Part shown: piece after piece, positions 44,172 to 52,791 of the stretch
Position numbering within the stretch: the first letter of the stretch is position 1
How the letters are laid out: each line of letters begins with the position of its first letter
Source: an uncultured Flavobacteriaceae bacterium
GTDB taxonomy: Bacteria > Bacteroidota > Bacteroidia > Flavobacteriales > Flavobacteriaceae
NCBI GenBank assembly: GCA_947494565.1
Contig: CANLVG010000005.1
Coordinates: forward strand, 310,001 to 374,000
Length of the DNA stretch: 64,000 nucleotides
Direction: 5' to 3'
Made by a program: the position numbers and the translations under genes
The notes under the pieces: generated by a model
Database searches by the model: none
What the model was told of the DNA's origin: nothing
What the model saw: the letters and a program-made list of their open reading frames with translations, nothing else

Positions 44172-44597
44172 CTACCGATTTTGTGTTTCTGCCTGTCGCA
44201 TGGGCATACTATCGATGAGTTCGAAAATTATTTTCGGATTCACAATAAAGTCTTCTTTCATCTTGATTCCACCATCTTTCCCAATAAGTGCCAAGCCATT
44301 GAACATATCAAGACCATAGTGTTCAACTATAGTCTGGGCGTTCAAATCGACCAGGTTTTTTTCAATATCATAGACCGACTCATTGGAAATGATGAAAACC
44401 AATAGCTGCCGCTCGTTTAACTTACCCATATCCGATTGTAACCTCTTGACCTGGGCCTTAAGCCAATCTGAGTCCATATCGGATTCTTTTAACAAGATGA
44501 TTCGATTTTTCCATTGATAGGTATCCAAATCTTGGGCGGTAACAAACGAGGTCAAAAGAATCAGCAAAAGAATTAGCAAAGGGGTAAAGGAACGCAT
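44172..44597 (-). CDS. DUF4174-like secreted protein
   Basis: A 141-residue protein from ATG 44597, with signal peptide (SFTPLLILLLILLTSFVTAQ). The mature part reads WKNRIILLKESDMDSDWLK, LVFIISNESVY and GLALIGKDGGIKMKED, ending DSMPMRQAE; this thioredoxin-like layout with the terminal MPMRQAE matches what I know of DUF4174. The function is unknown. The frame continues to an ATG at 44633, but that lies within the terminator of the upstream gene, so it is not used. Confidence 0.85.
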   Translation of the reverse strand: MRSFTPLLILLLILLTSFVTAQDLDTYQWKNRIILLKESDMDSDWLKAQVKRLQSDMGKLNERQLLVFIISNESVYDIEKNLVDLNAQTIVEHYGLDMFNGLALIGKDGGIKMKEDFIVNPKIIFELIDSMPMRQAETQNR

Positions 44598-44622
44598 TGA
44601 GATGGCTTTGCATAAAAGTATA

Positions 44623-44656
44623 AAAAAAGCCATCCGTTCACAACAGATGGCTTTTT
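44623..44656 (-). terminator. Terminator after the zinc-ribbon-remnant gene
   Basis: AAAAAGCCATC ... GATGGCTTTTT; on the minus strand the U run follows the stem. It lies about 20 bp after the stop at 44676. Confidence 0.8.
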
Positions 44657-44675
44657 ATAGTTCGTAGTTATGGTC

Positions 44676-45455
44676 TTATAACTTGGCAAACATCTTTGAC
44701 ATTTTTTCCTGCTCTTCTTCCGCGAGAACAGGGTCGACCAAAATACGTCCACTGTGTTCGTCAGTGATGATTTTTTTGCGTGAAGCAATCTCTACTTGCA
44801 CCTGGGGAGGGATTGTGAAAAACGAACCACCTGAAGCTCCTCGTTCAATAGGTACGACCGCTAGACCGTTCTTTACGTTCTTCCGTATGCGTATATATGC
44901 TTTTACTAGACGCTCTTCGATTTCTTTTTGAAATTTTTCCGATTTGCCTAGCAACGCCTTTTCTTCTTTCTCGGTTTCGGCAAGAATTGCATCCAGTTCG
45001 CTTTTTTTATGTTTGAGGTGTGTTTCCCTCTCGTTCAAACGCTCTTTAGTCTCCGAGACGACCATTTTCTTCTGTTCGATCTGTGCCTTGAACTCCTTGA
45101 TGTTCTTTTCGGCCAATTGAATTTCAAGTTCTTGAAACTCGAGCTCCTTGGTAATGGAATTGAATTCTCGGCTGTTCCTTACATTTTTTTGCTGCTCGGT
45201 ATATTTTTTAATGAGTGCTTTGGACTCATCGATCAAATTCTTTTTGGCCGTAATTTCGAAATTTATGGTCTCTACGTCCGTCTTCAACTTGTCCATTCTG
45301 GTTTTGAGGCCAAGAACTTCATCTTCCAAATCTTCCACTTCTAAAGGAAGTTCACCACGCACGTTGCGAATCTCATCAACTCGAGAATCAATTAATTGTA
45401 AATCATACAATGCTCTTAATTTCTCTTCTACCGTTGCTTCCGCTTTTTTTGCCAT
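44676..45455 (-). CDS. Coiled-coil protein with cysteine-less zinc-ribbon remnant (zf-RING_7-like)
   Basis: A 259-residue soluble protein. Residues about 10-185 form a long antiparallel coiled coil (ALYDLQLIDSRVDEIRNVRG, QKNVRNSREFNSITKELEFQ). The C-terminal part (RGASGGSFFTIPPQVQ, KIITDEHSGRILVDP) aligns with the C4 zinc ribbon of the family, but all four cysteine positions are Ser, Thr or other residues. So no zinc is expected. Relatives elsewhere are linked to nucleic-acid or ring-shaped assemblies. It is directly downstream of the Nif3 gene (2 bp), a pairing widely seen in bacteria. Confidence 0.88.
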   Translation of the reverse strand: MAKKAEATVEEKLRALYDLQLIDSRVDEIRNVRGELPLEVEDLEDEVLGLKTRMDKLKTDVETINFEITAKKNLIDESKALIKKYTEQQKNVRNSREFNSITKELEFQELEIQLAEKNIKEFKAQIEQKKMVVSETKERLNERETHLKHKKSELDAILAETEKEEKALLGKSEKFQKEIEERLVKAYIRIRKNVKNGLAVVPIERGASGGSFFTIPPQVQVEIASRKKIITDEHSGRILVDPVLAEEEQEKMSKMFAKL

Positions 45456-45457
45456 AT

Positions 45458-46552
45458 CTATAAATACTTGATTGGATTGGTTTTACTCTCCGATAATCGG
45501 ATGGCAAAATTAGGAATTTTTTTCGTAAGATAATCAACTAATAGGTTTTTTGTAAACTGCTCAGTTTCATAGTGTCCTATGTCCGCAATAATCAATTTTC
45601 CTTCGGCCTCATAGAATTGGTGGTATTTGATGTCGGCAGTAATAAAAATATCCGCTCCAGATGCCTTGGCGGCAGCAATAGCAAATGCCCCGCTGCCCCC
45701 TAAAACAGCGATTTTTTTCACTGGACTATTCCGAAGTCTTGAATGCCTAATGCAACTGGCTTTCATTTTTTTCTTGATGTATTCTAGGCTCTCCAGTTCA
45801 TCCATGGGTTTTTCCAGCTCACCTATCATCCCCATTCCGATATCTTGATTGCGATTCTCCAAGGTGCTTATCTCATAAGCCACCTCCTCGTAGGGGTGAT
45901 GTTCAAATAGGGCTGCTATCACTTGTCTTTCCACCGCCTTTGGGTAGGTGATATGAAGTTGGGTCTCTTTTTCATGGTGTACTTCGCTAACAACCCCCTT
46001 AACGGGTCGGGCCTGTTCATTGGCTTTGTAGCTGCCAATACCCTTATTGGTAAAACTGCAATCGCTATAGTTGCCAATACTTCCGGCACCTGCTTCAAAA
46101 AGCCTGTCTTTAAGTAGGGCTGCCTCCGCCCTCGGAACGTAAGTAACCAGTTTTTTGATCGTACCCTTTTGCGGAATTAGTATCTTGGTGTTTTTAAGTC
46201 CTAGAATTTCACATATTTTCGCATTCACTCCATACTTGTTATTGTCCAGAGCCGTATGCATACTATAGATTGCGATGTCATTTTTGATGGCCTTGATAAC
46301 CACACGTTCTACATAGGTCGCCCCGGTGAGTCTTTTTAACCCTCCGAAAATAATGGGGTGGAAACTCACAATAAGGTTACAATTGTTGGTAATGGCTTCG
46401 TCTACAACATTCCCTAAAGTGTCTAACGTCACTAAGACCCCTGAAACCTTAGTGTTCGCGTCACCCACCAATAATCCTACATTGTCAAAATCTTCAGCAT
46501 AGGCCAACGGGGCCAATTCTTCGAGTGTAGTTATAACTTCTTTTACTTTCAT
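45458..46552 (-). CDS. Nif3-like dinuclear metal protein
   Basis: A 364-residue member of the Nif3/YbgI family, often labelled GTP cyclohydrolase I type 2-like. Metal-binding segments are VSFHPIIFGG, MHTALDN, and DIGHYETEQ near the C-terminus. The inserted domain in the middle (residues about 130-230, including TKLHITYP-like HITYPKAVERQVIAAL) is the PII-like insertion common in this longer form. The biochemical role is unsettled. A -7 element, TATCTTTG, at 46579-46572 lies 20 bp before the start. Confidence 0.92.
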   Translation of the reverse strand: MKVKEVITTLEELAPLAYAEDFDNVGLLVGDANTKVSGVLVTLDTLGNVVDEAITNNCNLIVSFHPIIFGGLKRLTGATYVERVVIKAIKNDIAIYSMHTALDNNKYGVNAKICEILGLKNTKILIPQKGTIKKLVTYVPRAEAALLKDRLFEAGAGSIGNYSDCSFTNKGIGSYKANEQARPVKGVVSEVHHEKETQLHITYPKAVERQVIAALFEHHPYEEVAYEISTLENRNQDIGMGMIGELEKPMDELESLEYIKKKMKASCIRHSRLRNSPVKKIAVLGGSGAFAIAAAKASGADIFITADIKYHQFYEAEGKLIIADIGHYETEQFTKNLLVDYLTKKIPNFAIRLSESKTNPIKYL

Positions 46553-46559
46553 TGAGCGA

Positions 46560-46593
46560 TTGTAAGGTCACCAAAGATAAAATATTATATTTT
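46560..46593 (+). promoter_or_regulatory. Promoter immediately before lpxK
   Basis: TTG at 46560-46562, 23 bp, then TATATTTT at 46586-46593 (one mismatch from TAnnTTTG). Transcription would begin at about the GTG at 46601, so the message may be leaderless. On the opposite strand TATCTTTG (46579-46572) is a -7 element for the Nif3 gene, so the two promoters overlap. Confidence 0.45.
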
Positions 46594-46600
46594 CGTTCTT

Positions 46601-47608
46601 GTGTGGCTCCTCAGAAAAATAGCGTTCCCATTTTCGTTGATATATGCTCTTGCCGTATATGTAAGGAACAAATTGTATGATATAGGCGTTCTTACTTCAG
46701 AACACTATGAAACCCCCACCATCTGTGTTGGAAACCTAAGTGTTGGCGGTACTGGTAAAACCCCAATGATAGAGTATCTTATTCGCTATTTTGGGCATTC
46801 GCATCAAATTGCCGTACTAAGTAGAGGCTACCGCCGAAAATCAAAAGGTTTCGTTCTAGCTGCTTCTACTTCTACGGTTGAGGAGTTGGGCGATGAACCT
46901 TATCAAATACATTTCAAATTTCCTGAAGTTCGCGTTGCGGTCGATAGCGATAGGCGGAACGGCATCGTACAACTTCAAAAGCGGGTGGGACCGGATTTGA
47001 TTTTATTGGATGATGCGTTTCAACATCGAAGGGTGAAGGCCGATATGAACATTTTACTGACTTCTTTCGAGAGTCTTTATATAGATGATTGGTATCTTCC
47101 GAGCGGAAATCTCAGAGATGGGCTTTCACAAGTAAATAGGGCTCAATATGTTGTTGTAACCAAGTGTCCTGAGAACTTGTCCTTAAGCGAAAAGGACCAA
47201 ATTAAAAGGAAGTTGGGCGTCCAAGACACCAAAACGATTTTGTTCAGTTATCTCAAGTATGATGGGGAATTACGATCAGAAGGGGCTCCGCTACCGTTGC
47301 AAGCCCTTAGCGGAAAGCGGGTAACCCTAGTCACGGGAATCGCCAACCCTGAACCCTTCGTACACTATTTGAAATCAAAAGGCATCACAATAGATCATAT
47401 GGCGTTTAAAGACCATCATTTTTTTACGTCTAGGGAGATAGCAAGTTTTAAGACAAAAGAGTTATTGGTGACTACCGAGAAAGATTATGTTCGGTTAAAA
47501 GGTAAAGTTGCGAATCTGTATTATTTGCCTATACGTCACGTATTTTTTGAGGAGGATGAGGCAGTGCTGCTCTCCGGTTTAGAAGACTTTATGATGCCGA
47601 ATCCTTAA
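46601..47608 (+). CDS. lpxK: Tetraacyldisaccharide 4'-kinase
   Basis: Phosphorylates the 4' position of the lipid A precursor, late in lipid A synthesis, at the inner membrane. The 335-residue protein has an N-terminal hydrophobic helix (AFPFSLIYALAVYVRNKLYD) and the Walker A loop in VGNLSVGGTGKTPMIEYL, then DLILLDDAFQHRRVKAD. Start is GTG at 46601; no in-frame ATG precedes it. The last 20 bp overlap the convergent histidine kinase gene. Confidence 0.95.
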   Translation: MWLLRKIAFPFSLIYALAVYVRNKLYDIGVLTSEHYETPTICVGNLSVGGTGKTPMIEYLIRYFGHSHQIAVLSRGYRRKSKGFVLAASTSTVEELGDEPYQIHFKFPEVRVAVDSDRRNGIVQLQKRVGPDLILLDDAFQHRRVKADMNILLTSFESLYIDDWYLPSGNLRDGLSQVNRAQYVVVTKCPENLSLSEKDQIKRKLGVQDTKTILFSYLKYDGELRSEGAPLPLQALSGKRVTLVTGIANPEPFVHYLKSKGITIDHMAFKDHHFFTSREIASFKTKELLVTTEKDYVRLKGKVANLYYLPIRHVFFEEDEAVLLSGLEDFMMPNP

Positions 47609-49835
47609 CGGTTTTGTTGAAAATGTTTTCACCTATTTTCTGGTAGAAAACTTCTGGTTTGAAAGGTTTTGTAACCACATCGTTACATCCTGCTGCGTAG
47701 AAACTTTCCAGACTATCGTCCAAAGAAATAGCGGTCAGCGCTATAATCGGTGTTTCCTTATCGAACTCACGAATTTGAATGGTCGCCTCTTCACCGCTGA
47801 TACCCGGCATATGAATATCCATCAAAATAGCATCATACTTATTTGCTTTCGCCAACTCTACTGCCTCCATGCCATTGTTGGCAATATCACAGGTTATGTC
47901 TTTTTTGGTGAGCATCTTCTTGGTAATGACCTGGTTAATCTTGTTGTCTTCCACGATCATGAGATGCAACCCTTTAAAATCAAAGTCCTGCTCCGTGATT
48001 TCAAAAGGAATATCGTCTACTAAACTGTCCTTGCTCTTCAGGTGAAGTTCAAAAAAGAAGGTACTTCCCTTACCTAATTCACTTTGCAATTGAATTCGAC
48101 TATCGAATAATCCCAAGAGACTTTTTACAATGGTCAAACCTAGTCCAGTACCACCATATTCACGGTTTATTTGAATAGACCCTTGTTCAAACCCTTCAAA
48201 AATACTCTGCTGCTTTTCCTCTGAAATACCGATTCCGGTGTCCGAAACCTCAAAATACAAGGTGACATCTTCCTCTTCCTTTTTCAATAATTTAGCAATA
48301 ACGCGTACCTCGCCATCTTTCGTGAATTTCAGCGCATTACCAACGAGGTTCATAAACACTTGCGATAGTTTTATGGGGTCGCTCATCAAATGACTCGGTA
48401 TCTCCTCGTCATATTCAAGTTTGATTTTGGTATTATTGGCACTGGCGCTCTGCTGCAGTGAATCAATAACTTCTTGGAGGGTTCTTTTTAGATTGAAATC
48501 AATATTCAAGGGTTCAAGTTTGTCCGCATCGATTTTATTGATCTGCAAAATATCGTTAATGAAATTTAAAAGGTAATCACCTGAAAACTTCAATGCCTTG
48601 AGATGCTCTTTTTGATTTTCACTAGGGTTTTCCTCTAACAGCAAATGCGTAAGTCCGGTGACGGCATAGAGTGGGGTTCTCAGCTCATGGCTTACCGTTG
48701 ACAAGAAATTGGTCTTTGCATCCATGGCATTAACGGCCGCATCCCTTGCCGCTTGAAGCTCGTTGTTCTTGGTTTGTAATAAATCGTTGGTCTTTAGTTT
48801 AATTTGATTATTTCGATAGAGCGATACCGCCAAGAGTGAAATAATAATCAAAAAGGCGGATGTTAAGATAACGGCGACTTCAGAGCGGTTTTCAGATTCG
48901 GTCAGTTCCTCGATTTTTTCATCTTGCTGTTTGATTTGGCCTTCCATGAATTCGAACTGGATTTTCTCCGCGGTCTTTGTCTCGGTCTTTATTTTTTCGA
49001 TAGTAAAAATAGAATCCTTGATTCGTAGTAATTCCATGTTTCTTTCCAGGGCAAGGTCGAAGCTTCCAAGTTTCCCATAGCTTTCGGTCAATTGTACATT
49101 AGCCTCATAAATCTCCTTAAAGAAGTTATTGGCTTTGGCCAATTTCAATGCCTCTTCGGCATTTGAAGCGCTCACATCGTATTCCTCTGTTCTGAAATGT
49201 AATGCGGCCAAGCCAAGATAGGCCCTGGTTGCGAGATAGTCCTTTTCGTAAATATCGGTATTCACAATAAGGGAGTTGTAATTTTTTGAAGCAACATCGT
49301 ACTTCTCAAGACTGGTATAGATATCGCCCTCAACAAGTAATATTTTGTTGAAAAAGTTTCGATCATTATTCAGTTGCTTGGCCTGTTCCAGCATAAGAAG
49401 TGCCTGAAAGCTCTTTTCGTTCTTGAAAAGAACGAGGGCATCAACATAGCGGTATATGGCGTTTCCGTAGGGGTATTCTACATCTTTTAGCAATGTCTTG
49501 GATCGATCTAAAAAGAAAAGCGCACGGTCTTGGTCTTTACCCAGTTCCAGATATAGAATGGCAAACTTATTGTAGCTGTCGATCAGTGCCTTCACATCAT
49601 CATTGGTCTCGGCCACTTCTGCCGCCTTTTCTATCGACTTGATGGCGAGATCCAGTTTGTTTTGGTTCTTCAGTTTTCTGGCTTCATCGAAATAGTAGGT
49701 GAGACCCCTACCGAGGGAATCGACCTTTTGTGAGGTGGAGTCGACTTGTTGTCCATATGACAGTTGTGGACATATCAGGGTCATCCATATCAAAAGGATG
49801 ATTGCCCTACTTCTATGTAGTGTATCAACTATCAA
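47589..49835 (-). CDS. TPR-containing hybrid sensor histidine kinase / response regulator
   Basis: A 748-residue membrane sensor. Signal peptide ending LSYGQ; TPR repeats in the periplasm (about residues 45-290); a membrane helix (SAFLIIISLLAVSLY, about 322-340); a HisKA domain with phospho-acceptor His in TVSHELRTPLYAVTG (about residue 386); an ATPase domain (FEVSDTGIGISEEKQQS; GGTGLGLTIVKSLLGLF); and a receiver domain with aspartate near residue 673 in AILMDIHMPGISG. No DNA-binding domain is present, so phosphate must pass to another protein. The start TTG at 49835 overlaps the gap stop (TTGA), so translation is coupled. Confidence 0.93.
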   Translation of the reverse strand: MIVDTLHRSRAIILLIWMTLICPQLSYGQQVDSTSQKVDSLGRGLTYYFDEARKLKNQNKLDLAIKSIEKAAEVAETNDDVKALIDSYNKFAILYLELGKDQDRALFFLDRSKTLLKDVEYPYGNAIYRYVDALVLFKNEKSFQALLMLEQAKQLNNDRNFFNKILLVEGDIYTSLEKYDVASKNYNSLIVNTDIYEKDYLATRAYLGLAALHFRTEEYDVSASNAEEALKLAKANNFFKEIYEANVQLTESYGKLGSFDLALERNMELLRIKDSIFTIEKIKTETKTAEKIQFEFMEGQIKQQDEKIEELTESENRSEVAVILTSAFLIIISLLAVSLYRNNQIKLKTNDLLQTKNNELQAARDAAVNAMDAKTNFLSTVSHELRTPLYAVTGLTHLLLEENPSENQKEHLKALKFSGDYLLNFINDILQINKIDADKLEPLNIDFNLKRTLQEVIDSLQQSASANNTKIKLEYDEEIPSHLMSDPIKLSQVFMNLVGNALKFTKDGEVRVIAKLLKKEEEDVTLYFEVSDTGIGISEEKQQSIFEGFEQGSIQINREYGGTGLGLTIVKSLLGLFDSRIQLQSELGKGSTFFFELHLKSKDSLVDDIPFEITEQDFDFKGLHLMIVEDNKINQVITKKMLTKKDITCDIANNGMEAVELAKANKYDAILMDIHMPGISGEEATIQIREFDKETPIIALTAISLDDSLESFYAAGCNDVVTKPFKPEVFYQKIGENIFNKTVKDSAS

Positions 49836-50842
49836 ACGTAATTTTTATCGACAAGCAAATTGATAAGATCAATGATCCTGCTACTATAGCCGGTTTCGTT
49901 ATCATACCAGCCAATGATCTTGACCATTTTACCAATTACCGAAGTCATCTGTGAATCAAACGTACAAGAATGACAACTATTGTTTATATCGACCGATACT
50001 ATAGGGTCTTTCGTGTATTTTAGCACCTTTTTGAGCTCATTTTCGGAAACCTCTTTGAAAGTAGCGTTAATTTCCGTTATGCTGGTCTGGCGTTTGACGT
50101 TACAGGTAATATCGGTGAGTGAGCCATTGGGTACTGGTACACGAATGCCACAACCTCCGATAGCATCACCCAGTTCGGGGAATATTCGGGTCAATGCTTT
50201 TGCCGCCCCTGTGGTGGTAGGTACAATAGATTGAGATGCCGCACGAGCCCTTCTCAGGTCATGGTGAGGCTGATCGTGCAGACTTTGATCTGTGGTGTAC
50301 GAGTGTATGGTAGTGATGTACGCTTGCTCTATTCCGCAAAGTTCGTTCATCACCTTTATCATGGGTGCCGCATTATTGGTAGTGCATGAGGCGTTTGAAA
50401 TAATAGCGTCTTCGGCAGTTATACACTCCTCATTTACGCCGATAACTACCATTTTGACTGTATCGTCTGCTGGGGGTACGGAAAGAATCACTTTTTTAGC
50501 CCCATTTTCTAAATGGGCCGTCAGTTGCTCACGGGTTTTGAATTTCCCGGTAGCCTCTACGACAATATCGACGTCATGAGCAGACCAATCAATAGCTTCG
50601 GGTTGTGAATGGTTCAAAAGAACCGAAGTATTACCATTAACCGTAATGATGTTCTCAGAGTGTTGTATCTCGCCTTCGAAAACCCCATGAATGCTATCAT
50701 ACTTTAATAGATGTGCCAAAGTTCTGGCGTCGGCCAAATCATTAATGGCCACGACATTTAACTGTGGGTGTTTTTGAAGTAGTCTAAAAAGGGTTCGACC
50801 AATTCTTCCAAAACCATTGATGCCGATCGTTGTTTTTCCCAT
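49832..50842 (-). CDS. gap: Glyceraldehyde-3-phosphate dehydrogenase
   Basis: Glycolytic dehydrogenase, 336 residues. NAD motif INGFGRIGRTLFRLLQ, catalytic cysteine in SNASCTTNNAAP, PTTTGAAKALTRIFPEL and GWYDNETGYSSRI are all present. An internal NNSCHSCTF segment with extra cysteines replaces the more usual NSS/STxDA region and hints at a variant form. It lies 48 bp after lipA and overlaps the sensor kinase by 4 bp. Confidence 0.94.
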   Translation of the reverse strand: MGKTTIGINGFGRIGRTLFRLLQKHPQLNVVAINDLADARTLAHLLKYDSIHGVFEGEIQHSENIITVNGNTSVLLNHSQPEAIDWSAHDVDIVVEATGKFKTREQLTAHLENGAKKVILSVPPADDTVKMVVIGVNEECITAEDAIISNASCTTNNAAPMIKVMNELCGIEQAYITTIHSYTTDQSLHDQPHHDLRRARAASQSIVPTTTGAAKALTRIFPELGDAIGGCGIRVPVPNGSLTDITCNVKRQTSITEINATFKEVSENELKKVLKYTKDPIVSVDINNSCHSCTFDSQMTSVIGKMVKIIGWYDNETGYSSRIIDLINLLVDKNYV

Positions 50843-50890
50843 GTGTTAGAGTAGTTCCGTAATTCCGGAAAAAATCCCGAAATGAACGTG

Positions 50891-51766
50891 CTATAGAATA
50901 TGTTTATGGGCCTTGTATGAAGATCTGACCAAAGCTCCACTTTCCACATGGCGAAAGCCCATCTTCAGTCCTGCTTCCTCCAATCGCTTAAATTGTTCGG
51001 GTAGAATGAACTCTTTTACCGGTAAGTGTTTTTTAGATGGTTGCAAGTATTGTCCTATGGTGACGACATCAACATTGACCTTTCTAAGGTCTTCCATGGT
51101 TTCCAAAACCTCTTCTTCAAGCTCGCCTAGACCTAGCATGATGCCCGATTTGGTGCGGTTTACTCCTTGTGCCTTTATATACCTCAATACCTCAAGACTG
51201 CGTTCATACTTCGCTTGTATACGAACTTCTCGTGTCAGTCGCTTTACGGTCTCCATGTTATGCGATACTACCTCTGGGGATACCGCTACGATTCGGTCTA
51301 AATGTCTCTCGATTCCTTGAAAATCCGGAATCAATGTTTCAAGCGTGGTAGTCGGATTCATCCGTCGTATGGCCTGTACCGTTTCTGCCCAAATAATCGA
51401 CCCCATATCTTTCAGGTCGTCTCGATCTACAGAGGTAATTACGGCATGTTTGATTCCCATGATATGAATCGAACGGGCCACTTTTTCAGGTTCGCTCCAA
51501 TCGACCGTAGAAGGTCTACCGGTCTTCACGCCACAGAAACCACAAGAGCGGGTACAAATGTTTCCCAGAATCATAAAGGTTGCGGTTCCTTCTCCCCAAC
51601 ATTCACCCATGTTCGGGCAACTTCCTGAAGTGCAAATGGTATGTAGGTCATATTTATCGACCAAACCGCGAAGTTGTGTATATTTCTTGCCGGTAGGCAG
51701 TTTTACGCGTAACCATTTTGGTTTTCCCTTTGGTGGGGCAACACTTTTTGCTGTAGCTGTGCTCAT
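50891..51766 (-). CDS. lipA: Lipoyl synthase
   Basis: Radical-SAM enzyme that inserts two sulfur atoms into octanoyl groups on lipoyl domains of 2-oxoacid dehydrogenases. The auxiliary cluster [13 protein letters not shown] and the radical-SAM motif [10 protein letters not shown], plus GLGELEEEV and [14 protein letters not shown], are diagnostic. The 291-residue length is normal. An in-frame TTG at 51772 is ignored in favour of ATG 51766. Confidence 0.96.
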   Translation of the reverse strand: MSTATAKSVAPPKGKPKWLRVKLPTGKKYTQLRGLVDKYDLHTICTSGSCPNMGECWGEGTATFMILGNICTRSCGFCGVKTGRPSTVDWSEPEKVARSIHIMGIKHAVITSVDRDDLKDMGSIIWAETVQAIRRMNPTTTLETLIPDFQGIERHLDRIVAVSPEVVSHNMETVKRLTREVRIQAKYERSLEVLRYIKAQGVNRTKSGIMLGLGELEEEVLETMEDLRKVNVDVVTIGQYLQPSKKHLPVKEFILPEQFKRLEEAGLKMGFRHVESGALVRSSYKAHKHIL

Positions 51767-51900
51767 GAACAAATTTTAAACAAATATACGAACAAAAGCG
51801 GGGACGGTATCGGTGTTATCCTTACCGGTTTTTAAGAATTAAAATGGCCACTTGATGGACTTCCGACCTGTACTATCGATAGCGATGAGAAAACGAAAGA

Positions 51901-52461
51901 TCAAGTGCGATTGCCCTTAATGATTTCAGCCAAAAGCTTTTTGGCCCGTAAAAGCTTCACCTTCACATTGTTTACTGGTTCCTTCAGTTCGGTAGCAATA
52001 TCGGCATAACTCAACTCATTGAAATACCTGAGATTAATGACCTCTTGGTAGTGTGGTTTTAATTTTTTGATATGTTGTAATAGAGTGGCAAGGTTTTGCT
52101 CTGTAATGAGCTGGTCTTCAACGGAGGGAGAGGCATCGAGCACTTTTTTGATGTCGTCGTTGTTTCCGGCCCGATCAAGCGTACGTTTGCGTTTTCTTAA
52201 AAGGTCAACGTGGATGTTCTTTGAGATAGTGATGAGCCAGGTCTTGAATTCGTAGGCTGGGTCATAGGTGTCGATTTTGTCAAAAGCCTTTGAAAACGTC
52301 TGAATGGTGATGTCCTCGGCATCGTTTTCGTTTTCGGTGCGTTTGAGCTGAAATCCATACACATCGTTCCAAAACATGTCTAACAAGGTGCTAAAAGCGA
52401 TTTGATTGCCTGCTCTGGCCTTGTCGATAATCGATGGTATACTATTTTCTCTAGAATTCAA
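51901..52461 (-). CDS. ECF-type sigma-70 family RNA polymerase sigma factor
   Basis: A 186-residue sigma factor with region 2 (EDITIQTFSKAFDKIDTYDP, FKTWLITISKNIHVDLLRKR) and region 4 (LKPHYQEVINLRYFNELSYA followed by DIATEL). TTG at 52461 is the only reasonable start; there is no earlier ATG in frame and the next is at codon 29. No anti-sigma gene is adjacent on its own strand, so its control is unknown. It lies 134 bp upstream of lipA. Confidence 0.9.
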   Translation of the reverse strand: MNSRENSIPSIIDKARAGNQIAFSTLLDMFWNDVYGFQLKRTENENDAEDITIQTFSKAFDKIDTYDPAYEFKTWLITISKNIHVDLLRKRKRTLDRAGNNDDIKKVLDASPSVEDQLITEQNLATLLQHIKKLKPHYQEVINLRYFNELSYADIATELKEPVNNVKVKLLRAKKLLAEIIKGNRT

Positions 52462-52500
52462 AAAGGCCTATTAAAGCGGGGTGAATATATGCAGTTTCAG

Positions 52501-52710
52501 TTATTGCAGGTCAGGTGTGATATCTTTTCTGCAGTCTTGTTCGCTAGGAAGTTTTCCACACATACCACAGGCCTCTCCGTCTTTATTTAGAAACGGACTT
52601 TGACTTGCGCAGGTGCCGGCGAACTTACCATCTTTTTTTGACCATATTTTTATGGCGATTCCCGCAAAACAAAGCGCTAAAATACCTATGGTCAATACAA
52701 CTAACTTCAT
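52501..52710 (-). CDS. Small membrane or secreted cysteine-rich protein
   Basis: A 69-residue protein with an N-terminal hydrophobic helix (VVLTIGILALCFAGIAIKIW) followed by a short domain with five cysteines in all, four of them in KFAGTCASQ, GEACGMCGKLP and EQDC. The arrangement suggests a small metal- or disulfide-binding head. Members seem common in Flavobacteriaceae, but I do not know a function. On the minus strand TATCTTTG at 52732-52725 lies 15 bp before the ATG. Confidence 0.8.
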   Translation of the reverse strand: MKLVVLTIGILALCFAGIAIKIWSKKDGKFAGTCASQSPFLNKDGEACGMCGKLPSEQDCRKDITPDLQ

Positions 52711-52724
52711 AATCGAACTTTTGG

Positions 52725-52732
52725 CAAAGATA
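52725..52732 (-). promoter_or_regulatory. -7 element before the Cys-rich small gene
   Basis: TATCTTTG on the minus strand matches TAnnTTTG, just after the terminator of the upstream gene, giving a leader of about 8 nt. Confidence 0.45.
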
Positions 52733-52764
52733 CAAAAATAAAGCCCTGACGTAAAGGTCAGGGC
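52733..52764 (-). terminator. Terminator after the anti-sigma gene
   Basis: GCCCTGAC, loop CTTTAC on the minus strand, GTCAGGGC, then a T-rich tract; 28 bp after the anti-sigma stop. Confidence 0.85.
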
Positions 52765-52791
52765 CTCAAAAAACTTGTATTGCCTATGGTC

